64,000 bases of DNA from Diorhabda sublineata (lineage: Eukaryota > Arthropoda > Insecta > Coleoptera > Chrysomelidae), in contig NC_079481.1 in NCBI RefSeq assembly GCF_026230105.1, positions 29,648,489 to 29,712,488 on the forward strand, given 5' to 3'. The translations under genes were made by a program, and so were the position numbers. This document shows, piece by piece, positions 48,996 through 60,528 of this stretch. Positions within the stretch are counted from its first letter, which is position 1. Each line of letters begins with the position of its first letter. The notes beneath the pieces are model-generated. The model was not told the DNA's origin and made no database searches. It saw only the letters and a program-made list of their open reading frames with translations.

Positions 48996-49010
48996 AATAA
49001 ATTAAATAAA
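48996..49010 (+). other. polyadenylation signals of lipase gene 1
   Basis: Two AATAAA hexamers (48996 and 49005) begin 16-25 bp after the stop codon, giving a very short 3' UTR like those of genes 2 and 3. Confidence 0.7.
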
Positions 49011-49335
49011 TATGTATATTGAAAGTATCGTCTTTGATTTTTAATCTAAAATATCAAAACCTAGTATTCCCATAGAAATATTTCACGATATTCGTATTCC
49101 ACATCTAAATTATGCTCCCAAATTAAATTTTCTGCTTCTTTTTCGTCATTAATGTCTCTCAAATACAATTTCTCAAACTTTTTTTCGTTAAATTCGTAAA
49201 AATAGTCGATAACTTTTTATTTATAAAGAACCTAGTCCACATAAACTTCTGCTATCAAAGTCTAATAAATACAATCATTAATCTTTAGAAAAAAAAAGAC
49301 ACCAGGTGAGTAAAGTAAACAAAATTGTATAAGCT

Positions 49336-49395
49336 ACTAAAATCAAATACCTGGGAGTTATCCTGGAGGAAAAAATTGCCCAAGAAAGATTATGA
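49336..49395 (+). pseudogene. LINE reverse transcriptase fragment
   Basis: TKIKYLGVILEEKIAQERL followed by a stop resembles the KYLGVxLD segment just after the palm domain of non-LTR retrotransposon reverse transcriptases. Only 19 codons remain, so family assignment is not possible. Confidence 0.5.
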
Positions 49396-49543
49396 CAGGT
49401 GAAAAACAAAGAAAAGCTTGATCATGATCGGTAATAAAAACATAAAGAAGATTGATCACTCATAAAGAGGACCTACTGATCCAATGAAAAATTAGCAAAA
49501 TCTCCTGTATGGCCAGATTTACGTTTTTCTTCGCCGTACCTTA

Positions 49544-52080
49544 TCACTCAACCAAAATTAGAAACTTTTCTAGATATTCTATGTAATTATGTTGATTTTT
49601 GACAAAAAAATAGAGTTTCCTTCGACAAATGATCGTTGTGTTTATAAAAGACATTCTCTCGAGGCGAATAATTATCTTGAAAAGATTTTTTTGTATAAAT
49701 AAGTAACCAGAAAAGTCGTCATCGTTTTCGGTAGGCAACACCAACAGGAAATTGCTCTTGCATCCATTCTAACCTAAAAATCAACTGGTTTTGGAGGTTG
49801 ATGCCTCCCTTTCTTGGAGTTCAATCTGAGAAGGTTATCATTCGACTGATTCTAGCTTCCCAACCTAACTAATCAATGAAACGACATCCTTCCACCGGAA
49901 GAATCTTCTTGAGCTGCTTCTTTTTGGGTTTAGACATGGTGGACACTTCCTTCATTGGGTCAGACCCCTCCGGCAAGCTCAGCGAAATGGACGTGGTGTT
50001 CTCCTTCAGGATTTGGTTGATATTCCAATAACTAGACGCCAAGTAGTCGTGGTTTTCGGTAGATCCGACCAATAGGAGATGATTCTCTTCTTTATACTGA
50101 AATTGATGCAGTGTGGAGCAAACCTCTTGCTATATCATCCATTATAATCCAAGAATCAACTGGTTTTGGAGGTTGATACATCCCTTTCTTGGAGCTTAAT
50201 CTGAGAAGGTTATCAATCGACTGATTCTGACTTCCCAACCTAACTAATCAATGAAACGACATCCTTCCACCGGAAGAATCTTCTTGAGCTGCTTCTTTTT
50301 GGGTTTAGACATGGTGGACACTTCCTTCATTGGGTCAGACCCCTCCGGCAAGCTTAGCGAAATGGACGTGGTGTTCTCCTTCAGGATTTGGTTGATATTC
50401 CAATAACTAGACGCCAAGTAGTCGTGGTTTTCGGTAGATCCGACCAATAGGAGATGATTCTCTTCTTTATACTGAAATTGATGCAGTGTGGAGCAAACCT
50501 CTTGCTATATCATCCATTATAATCCAAGAATCAACTGGTTTTGGAGGTTGATGCCTCCCTTTCTTGGAGTTCAATCTGAGAAGGTTATCATTCGACTGAT
50601 TCTAGCTTCCCAACCTAACTAATCAATGAAACGACATCCTTCCACCGGAAGAATCATCTTGAGCTGCTTATTTTTGGGTTTAGACATGGTGGACACTTCC
50701 TTCATTGGGTCAGACCCCTCCGGCAAGCTTAGCGAAATGGACGTGGTGTTCTCCTTCAGGATTTGGTTGATATTCCAATAACTAGACACCAAGTAGTCGT
50801 GGTTTTTGGTCGATCCGACCAATAGGAGATGATTCTCTTCTTTATACTAAAATTGATGCAGTGTGGAGCAAACCTCTTGCTATATCATCCATTATAATCC
50901 AAGAATCAACTGGTTTTGGAGGTTGATACATCCCTTTCTTGGAGCTTAATCTGAGAAGGTTATCAATCGACTGATTCTGACTTCCCAACCTAACTAATCA
51001 ATGAAACGACATCCTTCCACCGGAAGAATCTTCTTGAGCTGCTTCTTTTTGGGTTTAGACATGGTGGACACTTCCTTCATTGGGTCAGACCCCTCCGGCA
51101 AGCTTAGCGAAATGGACGTGGTGTTCTCCTTCAGGATTTGGTTGATATTCCAATAACTAGACACCAAGTAGTCGTGGTTTTTGGTCGATCCGACCAATAG
51201 GAGATGATTCTCTTCTTTATACTGAAATTGATGCAGTGTGGAGCAAACCTCTTGCTATATCATCCATTATAATCCAAGAATCAACTGGTTTTGGAGGTTG
51301 ATACATCCCTTTCTTGGAGCTTAATCTGAGAAGGTTATCAATCGACTGATTCTGACTTCCCAACCTAACTAATCAATGAAACGACATCCTTCCACCGGAA
51401 GAATCTTCTTGAGCTGCTTCTTTTTGGGTTTAGACATGGTGGACACTTCCTTCATTGGGTCAGACCCCTCCGGCAAGCTTAGCGAAATGGACGTGGTGTT
51501 CTCCTTCAGGATTTGGTTGATATTCCAATAACTAGACACCAAGTAGTCGTGGTTTTTGGTCGATCCGACCAATAGGAGATGATTCTCTTCTTTATACTGA
51601 AATTGATGCAGTGTGGAGCAAACCTCTTGCTATATCATCCATTATAATCCAAGAATCAACTGGTTTTGGAGGTTGATACATCCCTTTCTTGGAGCTTAAT
51701 CTGAGAAGGTTATCAATCGACTGATTCTGACTTCCCAACCTAACTAATCAATGAAACGACATCCTTCCACCGGAAGAATCTTCTTGAGCTGCTTCTTTTT
51801 GGGTTTAGACATGGTGGACACTTCCTTCATTGGGTCAGACCCCTCCGGCAAGCTCAGCGAAATGGACGTGGCGTTCTCCTTCAGGATTTGGTTGATAATC
51901 AAATATCTGGACACCAAGTAGTCGTCGTTTTTGGTAGATTTTCTTCTTTACACAAAAATTGATGCGGTTTTTTATGGTGTAAAGCAAAACTTTTCGCTAT
52001 ATGATCCATTCTAATCCAAGAATGAACTGGTGTTGAAGATTGATACATCCGACTTTGATAACTCCTCTTTTTGGAGCTCA
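49544..52080 (-). repeat. 375-bp tandem repeat, five full and two edge copies, each with an exon-like frame
   Basis: Minus-strand frames ending at 49869, 50244, 50619, 50994 and 51369 show an exact 375-bp period. A partial copy at 49544-49868 and a diverged one at 51744-52080 form the edges. GC content is higher than in neighbouring DNA. Between copies, differences are few and mostly change residues (E/K, A/V, K/N, K/M). The unit's 3' part after the frame contains GATTCTTGGATTATAATGGA-like sequence with no coding signal. Copies appear recently amplified. Confidence 0.93.
51369..51629 (-). CDS. exon-like open segment of unknown family, carried by the 375-bp repeat (representative copy)
   Basis: On the minus strand an open run of 86 codons begins right after a TATAG (acceptor-like AG that is also an in-frame stop) and ends at TAG. 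It reads about 19 codons (start QEVCSTLHQFQYKEE), then LLLVGST, HDYLVSSYWNINQILKEN, SISLSLPEGSDPMKEV and KPKKKQLKKILPVEGCRFID. There is no ATG at its start (the first candidate is TTG), so a terminal exon is more likely than a whole gene. Residues LLLVGST...SYWNI are loosely like a WD40 blade, but I do not recognise the protein. The same frame lies in the copies ending at 49869, 50244, 50619 and 50994. Confidence 0.35.
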   Translation of the reverse strand, partial: QEVCSTLHQFQYKEENHLLLVGSTKNHDYLVSSYWNINQILKENTTSISLSLPEGSDPMKEVSTMSKPKKKQLKKILPVEGCRFID

Positions 52081-52388
52081 AATTGAGGTTTTCGTATTTA
52101 GCGGGCTTGGGTTTTTCGTTTTTATTTCCTTTATAGCTGTAGATGTGCCGAATCGAAAGAACTATTGAGAAAAATGATATTAATGAACCAAAATGTGATT
52201 TTTCTTATACCAAAAATCATTTAAATTAGGACGCTTCAATTTCCAACATACAATTTTAATTTTATTCTTTGTTCTAATAATTTCAATCTAATTTTAATTA
52301 TCTCTAAATTTATCGGTTATTTTGAATCGCAATTATATTAAAATTGATTCAGAGATAGATATTTTCGATTGAATCCACTTCATCTTCG

Positions 52389-52396
52389 TATAAATA
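52389..52396 (+). promoter_or_regulatory. TATA box of lipase gene 2
   Basis: TATAAATA lies 47 bp before the start codon, implying a transcription start near 52419 and a leader of about 15-20 nt. Gene 3 has the same word at a similar distance from its ATG, which supports it. Confidence 0.55.
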
Positions 52397-52435
52397 TATT
52401 CAGCATGTGCATAATTTTTCACATTCATTCTCATA

Positions 52436-55400
52436 ATGAAGCTAATAATTGCAGTTTTATTTTCACTTTCTCTCTCAGTGGAATCCCAAATTCGTAAGTA
52501 TTTTTCTGTATACTGGAAAAAAAATTGAAACCTGTACCGTTTTTTTTTCAATTTTGGCCAAATCCTTTTCAAATTTTACCCGAACACCAATTCTTATTAT
52601 AAATTTCTTTAGCTTGTATCTTCAGGGAATCGACGGCGTCAATAACAGGATACGATGTAAATAAAGTCGAAAACGTCACAGTTTCAAACGATGACGTTAA
52701 ATTCTATTTCAAAAGTCAACAATATCCGGACGGAATAGGTCCGATAGATCTAAATGATACGGACGCAGTTTTATCAACAGGATTTTCGCATACCAAAGTG
52801 AGTATCCTTATAATTTCGAGCTCCATCCTGTTTAAAATTTAAAATTCGAAAAAATACACAGTTTTCCAGTTTTCCTTTCAATGTTCAACTGTGCCTAGAA
52901 ACGCGAATTTAGACGTAAACGTTAAACGTATCGTGTAAAACAAGCTTTAAAAACATCGTGTAGTTGCAACATTGCATCCAGTTTTCCTTTCAATGTTCAA
53001 CTGTGCCTAGAAACGCGAATTTAGACGTAAACGTTAAACGTATCGTGTAAAACAAGCTTTAAAAACATCGTGTAGTTGCAACATTGCATCCAGTTTTCCT
53101 TTCAATGTTCAACTGTGCCTAGAAACGCGAATTTAGACGTAAACGTTAAACGTATCGTGTAAAACAAGCTTTAAAAACATCGTGTAGTTTCAACATTTCA
53201 TCCAGTTTTCCTTTCAATATTCAACCGTACGTAGAAACGCGAATTTAGACGTAAACGTTAAACGTATCGTGTAAAACAAGCTTTAAAAACATCGTGTAGT
53301 TGCAACATTGCATCCAGTTTTCCTTTCAATGTTCAACTGTGCCTAGAAACGCGAATTTAGACGTAAACGTTAAACGTATCGTGTAAAACAAGCTTTAAAA
53401 ACATCGTGTAGTTGCAACATTGCATCCAGTTTTCCTTTCAATGTTCAACTGTGCCTAGAAACGCGAATTTAGACGTAAACGTTAAACGTATCGTGTAAAA
53501 CAAGCTTTAAAAACATCGTGTAGTTGCAACATTGCATCCAGTTTTCCTTTCAATGTTCTACTGTGCCTAGAAACGCGAATTTAGACGTAAACGTTAAACG
53601 TATCGTGTAAAACAAGCTTTAAAAACATCGTGTAGTTGCAACATTGCATCCAGTTTTCCTTTCAATATTCAACTGTGCCTAGAAACGCGAATTTAGACGC
53701 CAAGTTAAACGTATCGTGTAAAACAAGCTTTAAAAACATCGTGTAGTTGCAACATTGCATCCAGTTTTCCTTTCAATGTTCTACTGTGCCTAGAAACGCG
53801 AATTTAGACGTAAACGTTAAACGTATCGTGTAAAACAAGCTTTAAAAACATCGTGTAGTTGCAACATTGCATCCAGTTTTCCTTTCAATATTCAACTGTG
53901 CCTAGAAACGCGAATTTAGACGCCAAGTTAAACGTATCGTGTAAAACAAGCTTTAAAAACATCGTGTAGTTGCAACATTGCATCCAGTTTTCCTTTCAAT
54001 ATTCAACTGTGCCTAGAAACGCGAATTTAGACGCCAAGTTAAACGTATCGTGTAAAACAAGCTTTAAAAACATCGTGTAGTTGCAACATTGCATCCAGTT
54101 TTCCTTTCAATATTCAACCGTACGTAGAAACGCGAATTTAGACGTAAACGTTAAACGTATCGTGTAAAACAAGCTTTAAAAACATCGTGTAGTTGCAACA
54201 TTGCATCCAGTTTTCCTTTCAATATTCAACCGTACGTAGAAACGCGAATTTAGACGTAAACGTTAAACGTATCGTGTAAAACAAGCTTTAAAAACATCGT
54301 GTAGTTGCAACATTGCATCCAGTTTTCCTTTCAATGTTCAACTGTGCCTAGAAACGCGAATTTAGACGTAAACGTTAAACGTATCGTGTAAAACAAGCTT
54401 TAAAAACATCGTGTAGTTGCAACATTGCATCCAGTTTTCCTTTCAATATTCAACCGTACGTAGAAACGCGAATTTAGACGTAAACGTTAAACGTATCGTG
54501 TAAAACAAGCTTTAAAAACATCGTGTAGTTGCAGCATTGCATCCAGTTTTCCTTTCAATGTTCAACTGTGCCTAGAAACGCGAATTTAGACGTAAACGTT
54601 AAACGTATCGTGTAAAACAAGCTTTAAAAACATCGTGTAGTTGCAACATTGAATCCAGTTTTCCTTTCAATATTCAACTGTGCCTAGAAACGCGAATTTA
54701 GACGCCAAGTTAAACGTATCGTGTAAAACAAGCTTTAAAAACATCGTGTAGTTGCAACATTGAATCCAGTTTTCCTTTCAATATTCAACTGTGCCTAGAA
54801 ACGCGAATTTAGACGCCAAGTTAAACGTATCGTGTAAAACAAGCTTTAAAAACATCGTGTAGTTGCAACATTGCATCCAGTTTTCCTTTCAATATTCAAC
54901 TGTGCCTAGAAACGCGAATTTAGACGCCAAGTTAAACGTATCGTGTAAAACAAGCTTTAAAAACATCGTGTAGTTGCAACATTGCATCCAGTTTTCCTTT
55001 CAATGTTCAACTGTGCCTAGAAACGCGAATTTAGACGTAAACGTTAAACGTATCGTGTAAAACAAGCTTTAAAATTCGAAAAAATACACCGGGGGAGGAC
55101 AAGGATATTTATTGTTTGTTTTCTATTACAGCCAACGGCTTTCGTGGTTCACGGTTGGAGAAGTAGTCACAAGTCCGAGATAATGGAATTAGTACCGAAA
55201 GCTTTCACCGATACAAAAGACATCAACGTATTCGTCGTCGATTGGAGCTCGATAGCTCGCAAATTGTATACAGTAGCGTATAAAGCGGTACCTGAAATCG
55301 GAGTTATCTTAGCGGACAACATCAAACTCTTGATGACCAACTACAAATTGAAATTGGATAAAACGGCAATTATTGGACATTCTTTGGGAGCTCACGTTTC

Positions 55401-56206
55401 TGGTTTGGCGGGTCAAGCGCTCGAAGGGAAAGTTCGTTACATCGAAGGTAAATAAATAAACTAGTAACACCTAATTTTTTATTTAATTTAATTAATATTG
55501 TATATACAGGTTTGGATCCCGCTCTACCTTGTTTTTCTTACGAAGATCTAAATGGACGTTTAGACGCCTCCGACGCTAAATACGTCGAGATAATTCACAC
55601 CAACGCCGGTTTATTAGGTTTCGACGTCGATCTCGGACACGCCGATTTCTATCCCAACGGAGGAAAAAGCCAACCGGGATGTTCTGCATTAGACGTTACG
55701 GGTAATAATAATAATAATAATATTTCGATAAATATCCCACGGGAATAAACAAATACACCATAGACAAACCTATAAATCAGACGTATTTTGAGGTTAGTTT
55801 TTGGTAACTGCACTGGCGGAGCTAGTTCGGTGTACACTAAAGCGTTTTTTGTACCAAAACCATAGTTAGGATCGCTGTTATTAGTAGCAGTGCAAAAGAA
55901 CTAGTAGTTCAGTACAGTTTTTCGTTTTTACCATTAGGTAGCTGTTCTCATGGTAGATCGTACAAATACTACGCGGAATCTATAGTGAGTGGTGGGTTTG
56001 TTTCGAAACGCTGCGATAGTTACAAGGATTTCGAGGAGGATGAATGTTCCGGACCTACCACAACTATGGGAGAATTTTTCTTGAAAAAATCGTGAGTTTT
56101 TTTGGTTTTTTTTATATATAATTCTACGGTTTTTAATTTTTTTTGCAGCACGCCTGGTACTTATTACTTGGACACGAACAGCGAATCGCCGTACGCGCAA
56201 AATTGA
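52436..56206 (+). CDS. secreted phospholipase A1-like lipase (gene 2), six exons
   Basis: Predicted to hydrolyse phospholipid or acylglycerol esters outside the cell. Exons 52436-52493, 52613-52797, 55132-55447, 55510-55701, 55938-56091 and 56149-56206 follow GT-AG and join to 320 codons. Residues 1-18 form a signal peptide. HGW (88-90) is the oxyanion-hole strand, VFVVDW follows, and GHSLGAHV holds the nucleophile Ser165. GLDPALPCF holds Asp189 and CSHGRSY holds His255, a complete alpha/beta-hydrolase triad of the pancreatic-lipase superfamily. The lid between Cys244 and Cys253 has only 8 residues, a feature of phospholipases A1 rather than triglyceride lipases. There is no C-terminal PLAT domain. 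Intron 2 (52798-55131) is filled by a 112-bp satellite. True substrate is unproven; digestive midgut use is inference. Confidence 0.92.
52838..55089 (+). repeat. 112-bp satellite inside intron 2 of lipase gene 2, about 20 copies, flanked by direct repeats
   Basis: CCAGTTTTCC anchors at 52866, 52978, 53090 and 53202 and onward give a 112-bp period; variants with GACGCCAAGTTAAACG in place of GACGTAAACGTTAAACG are 110 bp. The array ends near 55070. AAAATTCGAAAAAATACAC is found on both sides (52841-52859 and 55071-55089), preceded by TTT each time. The insert between them plus one copy is 2230 bp. The last seven bases of the array (TTTAAAA) overlap the direct repeat, as expected of microhomology or target duplication. 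Confidence 0.93.
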
Positions 56207-56265
56207 TGGTACAAAACGAATACAATTTTTTTTGACGTCGAAATGTTAATAGAAAAATTGAAATG

Positions 56266-56271
56266 AATAAA
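56266..56271 (+). other. polyadenylation signal of lipase gene 2
   Basis: AATAAA begins 60 bp after the stop codon of gene 2. Confidence 0.65.
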
Positions 56272-56657
56272 TTTGTATATCATATAAATGAATTTTTATC
56301 CGCGTTTATTGATAAATTGCAAATCTTGAATTTGAAATTATCTGTCGTCGTTGGCTGATTAAATATTTCCGCGATAGTGATCGTAAATATTTCATTTTGT
56401 TCAAATAAAACGTTATTCAAAATAATTATTAATTAATCGTCGATAATGAAAAATCAATTATTGTATATTCGAATCACTTTATTGGAATTTTCTCGAGTGT
56501 TTTGTTCATATTTATCGAAATTAATCACTTAAATTGCTGTCGTACGATGATTAAGCAATTTGTTACATATCCAACGTTGAAAAATATAATTTTCGTAAAA
56601 AATTCATTAGAAAAATTTGTATGAAGAGCAAAATGTTGAAAATATCGTTGGACTGGA

Positions 56658-57890
56658 TGTCTCAGAGTCACAGTCTTACGTAGAAACGCTAATTTAGTCG
56701 TAAATTGAACGTATCGTGTAATACAAGCTTTAGATGGACCCCACAGTTGCAACATTGCATCCAGTTTTCCTTTCAATATTCAACCGTACGTAGAAACGCG
56801 AATTTAGACGTAAACGTTAAACGTATCGTGTAAAACAAGCTTTAAAAGCATCGTGTAGTTACAGCATTGCATCCAGTTTTCCTTCCAATATTCTGACATA
56901 CGTAGAAACGCGAATTTAGACGTAAACGTTAAACGTATCGTGTAAAACAAGCTTTAAAAACATCGTGTAGTTGCAGCATTGCATCCAGTTTTCCGTTCAA
57001 TGTTCAACCGTACGTAGAAACGCGAATTTAGACGTAAACGTTAAACGTATCGTGTAAAACAAGCTTCAAAAGCATCGTGTAGTTACAGCATTGCATCCAG
57101 TTTTCCTTCCAATATTCTGACATACGTAGAAACGCGAATTTAGACGGAAAAGTTAAACGTATCGTGTAAAACAAGCTTTAAAAACATCGTTTAGTTGCAG
57201 CATTGCATCCAGTTTTCCGTTCAATATGCAACCGTACGTAGAAACGCGATTTTAATCGCAAACGTTAAACGTATCGTGTAAAACAAGCTTTAAAAACATT
57301 GTTTAGTTGCAGCATTGCATCCAGTTTTCCTTTCAATGTTCAACTGTGCCTAGAAACGCGAATTTAGACGCCAAGTTAAGCGTATCGTGTAAAACAAGCT
57401 TTAAAAACATCGTGTAGTTGCAGCATTGCATCCAGTTTTCCTTTCAATGTTCAACTGTGCCTAGAAACGCGAATTTAGACGCCAAGTTAAACGTATCGTG
57501 TAAAACAAGCTTTAAAAACATCGTGTAGTTGCAACATTGCATCCAGTTTTCCGTTCAATGTTCAACCGTACGTAGAAACACGATTTTAATCGCAAACGTT
57601 AAACGTATCGTGTAAAACAAGCTTTAAAAACATCGTGTAGTTGCAGCATTGCATCCAGTTTTCCTTTCAATGTTCAACTGTGCCTAGAAACGCGAATTTA
57701 GACGCCAAGTTAAACGTATCGTGTAAAACAAGCTTTAAAAGTATCGTATAGTTACAACATTGCATCCAGTTTTCTTTTCAATGTTCAACCGTACGTAGAA
57801 ACGCGAATTTAAACGGAAACGTTAAACGTATCGTGTAATACAAGCTTTAAATGGACTCCGCAGTTGCAGCACTGCATCCAGTTTTGACGT
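56658..57890 (+). repeat. second, diverged array of the 112-bp satellite, about 11 copies
   Basis: The same unit as in the gene 2 intron (TAGAAACGCGAATTTAGACG, ATCGTGTAAAACAAGCTTTA, GCATTGCATCCAGTTTTCC) is repeated between genes 2 and 3. Copies are more divergent, with AATATTCTGACATACG and ACGATTTTAATCGC variants. The outermost copies on both sides share ACGTATCGTGTAATACAAGC and a GATGGAC(C/T)CC segment not found inside. These edges look older, and the intronic array resembles the inner, homogenised type. Confidence 0.9.
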
Positions 57891-58099
57891 AACATAAAAA
57901 TAATGATGGACATCTTGTATTATAACTAAAATATATTAAAATAAAATTTTATTCTCTCGAGACGTTTTATTTTAGAAAAAATATCAATCACTGAATGAAA
58001 TTTAGATAAGTAAATGCGATTACAAATATATCAAAGTATAAGTGTATTACACTACGATGGTTATTATGATAAAATCTCAAGTTTTAATTTTTTTTCTGA

Positions 58100-58107
58100 T
58101 ATAAATA
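58100..58107 (+). promoter_or_regulatory. TATA box of lipase gene 3
   Basis: TATAAATA, identical to the gene 2 word, predicts transcription near 58130. An upstream ATG at 58139 would then have a leader of only about 9 nt. The in-frame ATG at 58154 gives a leader like that of gene 2, and was chosen as the start. Confidence 0.5.
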
Positions 58108-58153
58108 ACTTTGTTGCAACACAATATTTTTAGTAATAATGTTATCGGCAACT

Positions 58154-60348
58154 ATGTCGAAAATCGTTATTTTTTTATCACTATTTGTTCTAGTAACATC
58201 AGATAGTTGTAAGTAATATAAACGAAAATCGAAATAAATCGTATAAAAAAGAACTTTTCAGCTTGTGTATTCAGGGAAAGTACTTCTGCAATAACTGGAA
58301 ACGTTTCGAATCCCCATGAACTTTATAATGTATCAGAAAGCGACATCAATTTTTATTTTAAAAATCAAAAAAATCCTGATGGTGTCGGCCCCCTGTATCT
58401 AAACGATTCCGACAGTGTTAATTCGGCAGGATTCTCAGCCGATAAGGTAGAAATCTTTTTTGTATTTTATATCGTAATTCGAACCAAATAGACAGACTTA
58501 TACATCAAAACATTCGAAATCTGATCAAAAAATTCGTTATTAGATATTTATATGTATACAAAAAAAATAATCTCCGGCCAATAAAGTCTAATACTTAGTT
58601 TTTTTTAACTCATCGGTGTTGAATTATAACAACTAATGACAGTTCTTTCTTTTGTTTATTGAATAATCCTAATAAGTCGACGAAATAATACGAGTGTCGT
58701 TGAAAAAGTTCCCAACTTCAATTTGATTATATCAATGAGAGTTAAGAAGTTTATTTGCGCGTGCGTACTAAAATTTTAGTCATTTTTGACGCTTGTTTTT
58801 TGTTTGACAAACAAATATTGACATTTAGTATCCGTACATTTTTGATTAGGTGTATTGAAACGCGATCGTATCGAATTGACTGACTGGATGGTCGAAATAA
58901 GTTCATGAAATGGACCAAAAGTGCATTATAATGAACTAAATGTATAGATTTGGAAGTATGGAAGGTTACATCGATGACAACATAAATATTAAGTTAGAAC
59001 TGTACAAAATATCGACAATTTTACAAGAATGGATACTTATCTTGATTTTAGGACACCGTATTCGTAGTTCATGGTTGGCAAAACGATCACACATCACCAA
59101 TATGTTCAATTGTACCAAAAGCTCTAACAGATACGGTGGACGTTAACGTTTTCGTCGTCGATTGGGGCGCAATTTCTTACGGCATGTATTTACCCGTGTT
59201 CGAAGCAGTTCCGACGATAGGGAAAATTTTGGGAAACAAAATCCAATATTTGGTTAACAATAATAATTTGAATTTAAGTACCACGGCCGTAGTTGGACAT
59301 TCTTTGGGTGCTCACGTCGCCGGTTTAGCCGGTAAAGCTCTGGGAGGTAAAATTAATTACATTATAGGTGAGTGTCGGTATTTTTTTACCAGATTACCTC
59401 GACCCAATCCAAATTTCTTGATCTATTACAGGTTTGGATCCGGCTTTACCTTGTTTTTCTTACGAGGAAATTGATAATAGACTAGCCGAATATGACGCTC
59501 TTTATGTTGAAATTATTCATACGTGTGGAGGTTTATTGGGCTTCAATGTCAGTATTGGAGATTCTGATTATTATCCGAACGGAGGTAGCGATCAACCCGG
59601 ATGTCCAACAGACGATTTCGGTAATATTTCATCCCACAATTTTCAAAAATAGAAAGTAGATTCGTACATTTCGTTTACGAGGACTGTTACTTAAGTGTCG
59701 AGATATGGCAACGTTGATTTGAATCTGTCAAATTTGACATTGACACTCATAACGAATGCTATTCGAGTTGTTTACTTAAAACGACCATCTTGATCAAAAA
59801 TGCAATCGATTGATTGTCATTTACGATCGATTCTTTTCGATTTTGGCGTTGAATCTTCTGATTTTCAAAATTGGGTCTTTTAAGTCGAGTCAAAACCAAA
59901 AAAAGGAAGCAAATGGATACCTGTTGTTTTAGTTTGAACAAATACTTTTTTGTATCTCAATCGGAACGGAATATTTCGAAATACAATAAAACTGTATCAA
60001 ATTATGAATATTTGTATGTTTCAAAACTTAAATATTAATTTAATTATGGTAACAGGTAGTTGTTCTCATGGTAGATCGTATGAATATTATGCGGAATCTA
60101 TAGTGAGTGGTGGATTCATTTCGAAAAGTTGCGAAAGTTACGCCGATTTCCAAAAAAATAATTGTGCTAACGACACGTCGTATATGGGAGAATATGTAAT
60201 AAACAAAAAGTAAGTTGTGTGTGTTTTTTTTTTTTTAAATTAGTTATAGAAAAATTGATTGATACGTTCTATTTTTTTTTTTTTTTATAGGGCTACTGGA
60301 GATTATTTTTTGTCGACAAATAGCGTCTCTCCGTACGCGAAAAATTGA
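58154..60348 (+). CDS. secreted phospholipase A1-like lipase (gene 3), six exons
   Basis: A paralogue of gene 2 with exons 58154-58208, 58262-58446, 59052-59367, 59432-59620, 60056-60209 and 60291-60348 (318 codons). Exons 2, 3, 5 and 6 have exactly the same lengths as in gene 2 (185, 316, 154, 58). A signal peptide (MSKIVIFLSLFVLVTS) leads into SCVFRES. HGW gives the oxyanion hole, GHSLGAHVAG the nucleophile (Ser164), GLDPALPCF Asp188 and CSHGRSYEYYAESI His253. The lid between the two flanking cysteines is 7 residues, which favours phospholipase A1 activity. Intron 2 is 605 bp and lacks the satellite. An in-frame ATG at 58139 would add five residues. All splice sites are GT-AG and the frame is uninterrupted, so it is probably functional. 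Confidence 0.92.
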
Positions 60349-60363
60349 TTCAAATTTTGTAAA

Positions 60364-60369
60364 AATAAA
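60364..60369 (+). other. polyadenylation signal of lipase gene 3
   Basis: AATAAA begins 16 bp after the stop codon. Confidence 0.65.
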
Positions 60370-60528
60370 ATTTTCGCATTTGACTGATGTTTTATTATTT
60401 TTTTGTACACTTTCTGATGCATTTAGTCTTGAAATAACTGACCTATTCAGTCATATCATACGAATTTTGATACCAAAAACGAAATCATCTTTCTGCTGTT
60501 TCTAATAAATTCTGTTAAAGCTGGCAAC

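Noticed and set aside
56525..56776. 83-codon minus-strand frame at the edge of the 112-bp array
   Set aside because: Other units of the same repeat carry stops in the equivalent frame; no homology was recognised.
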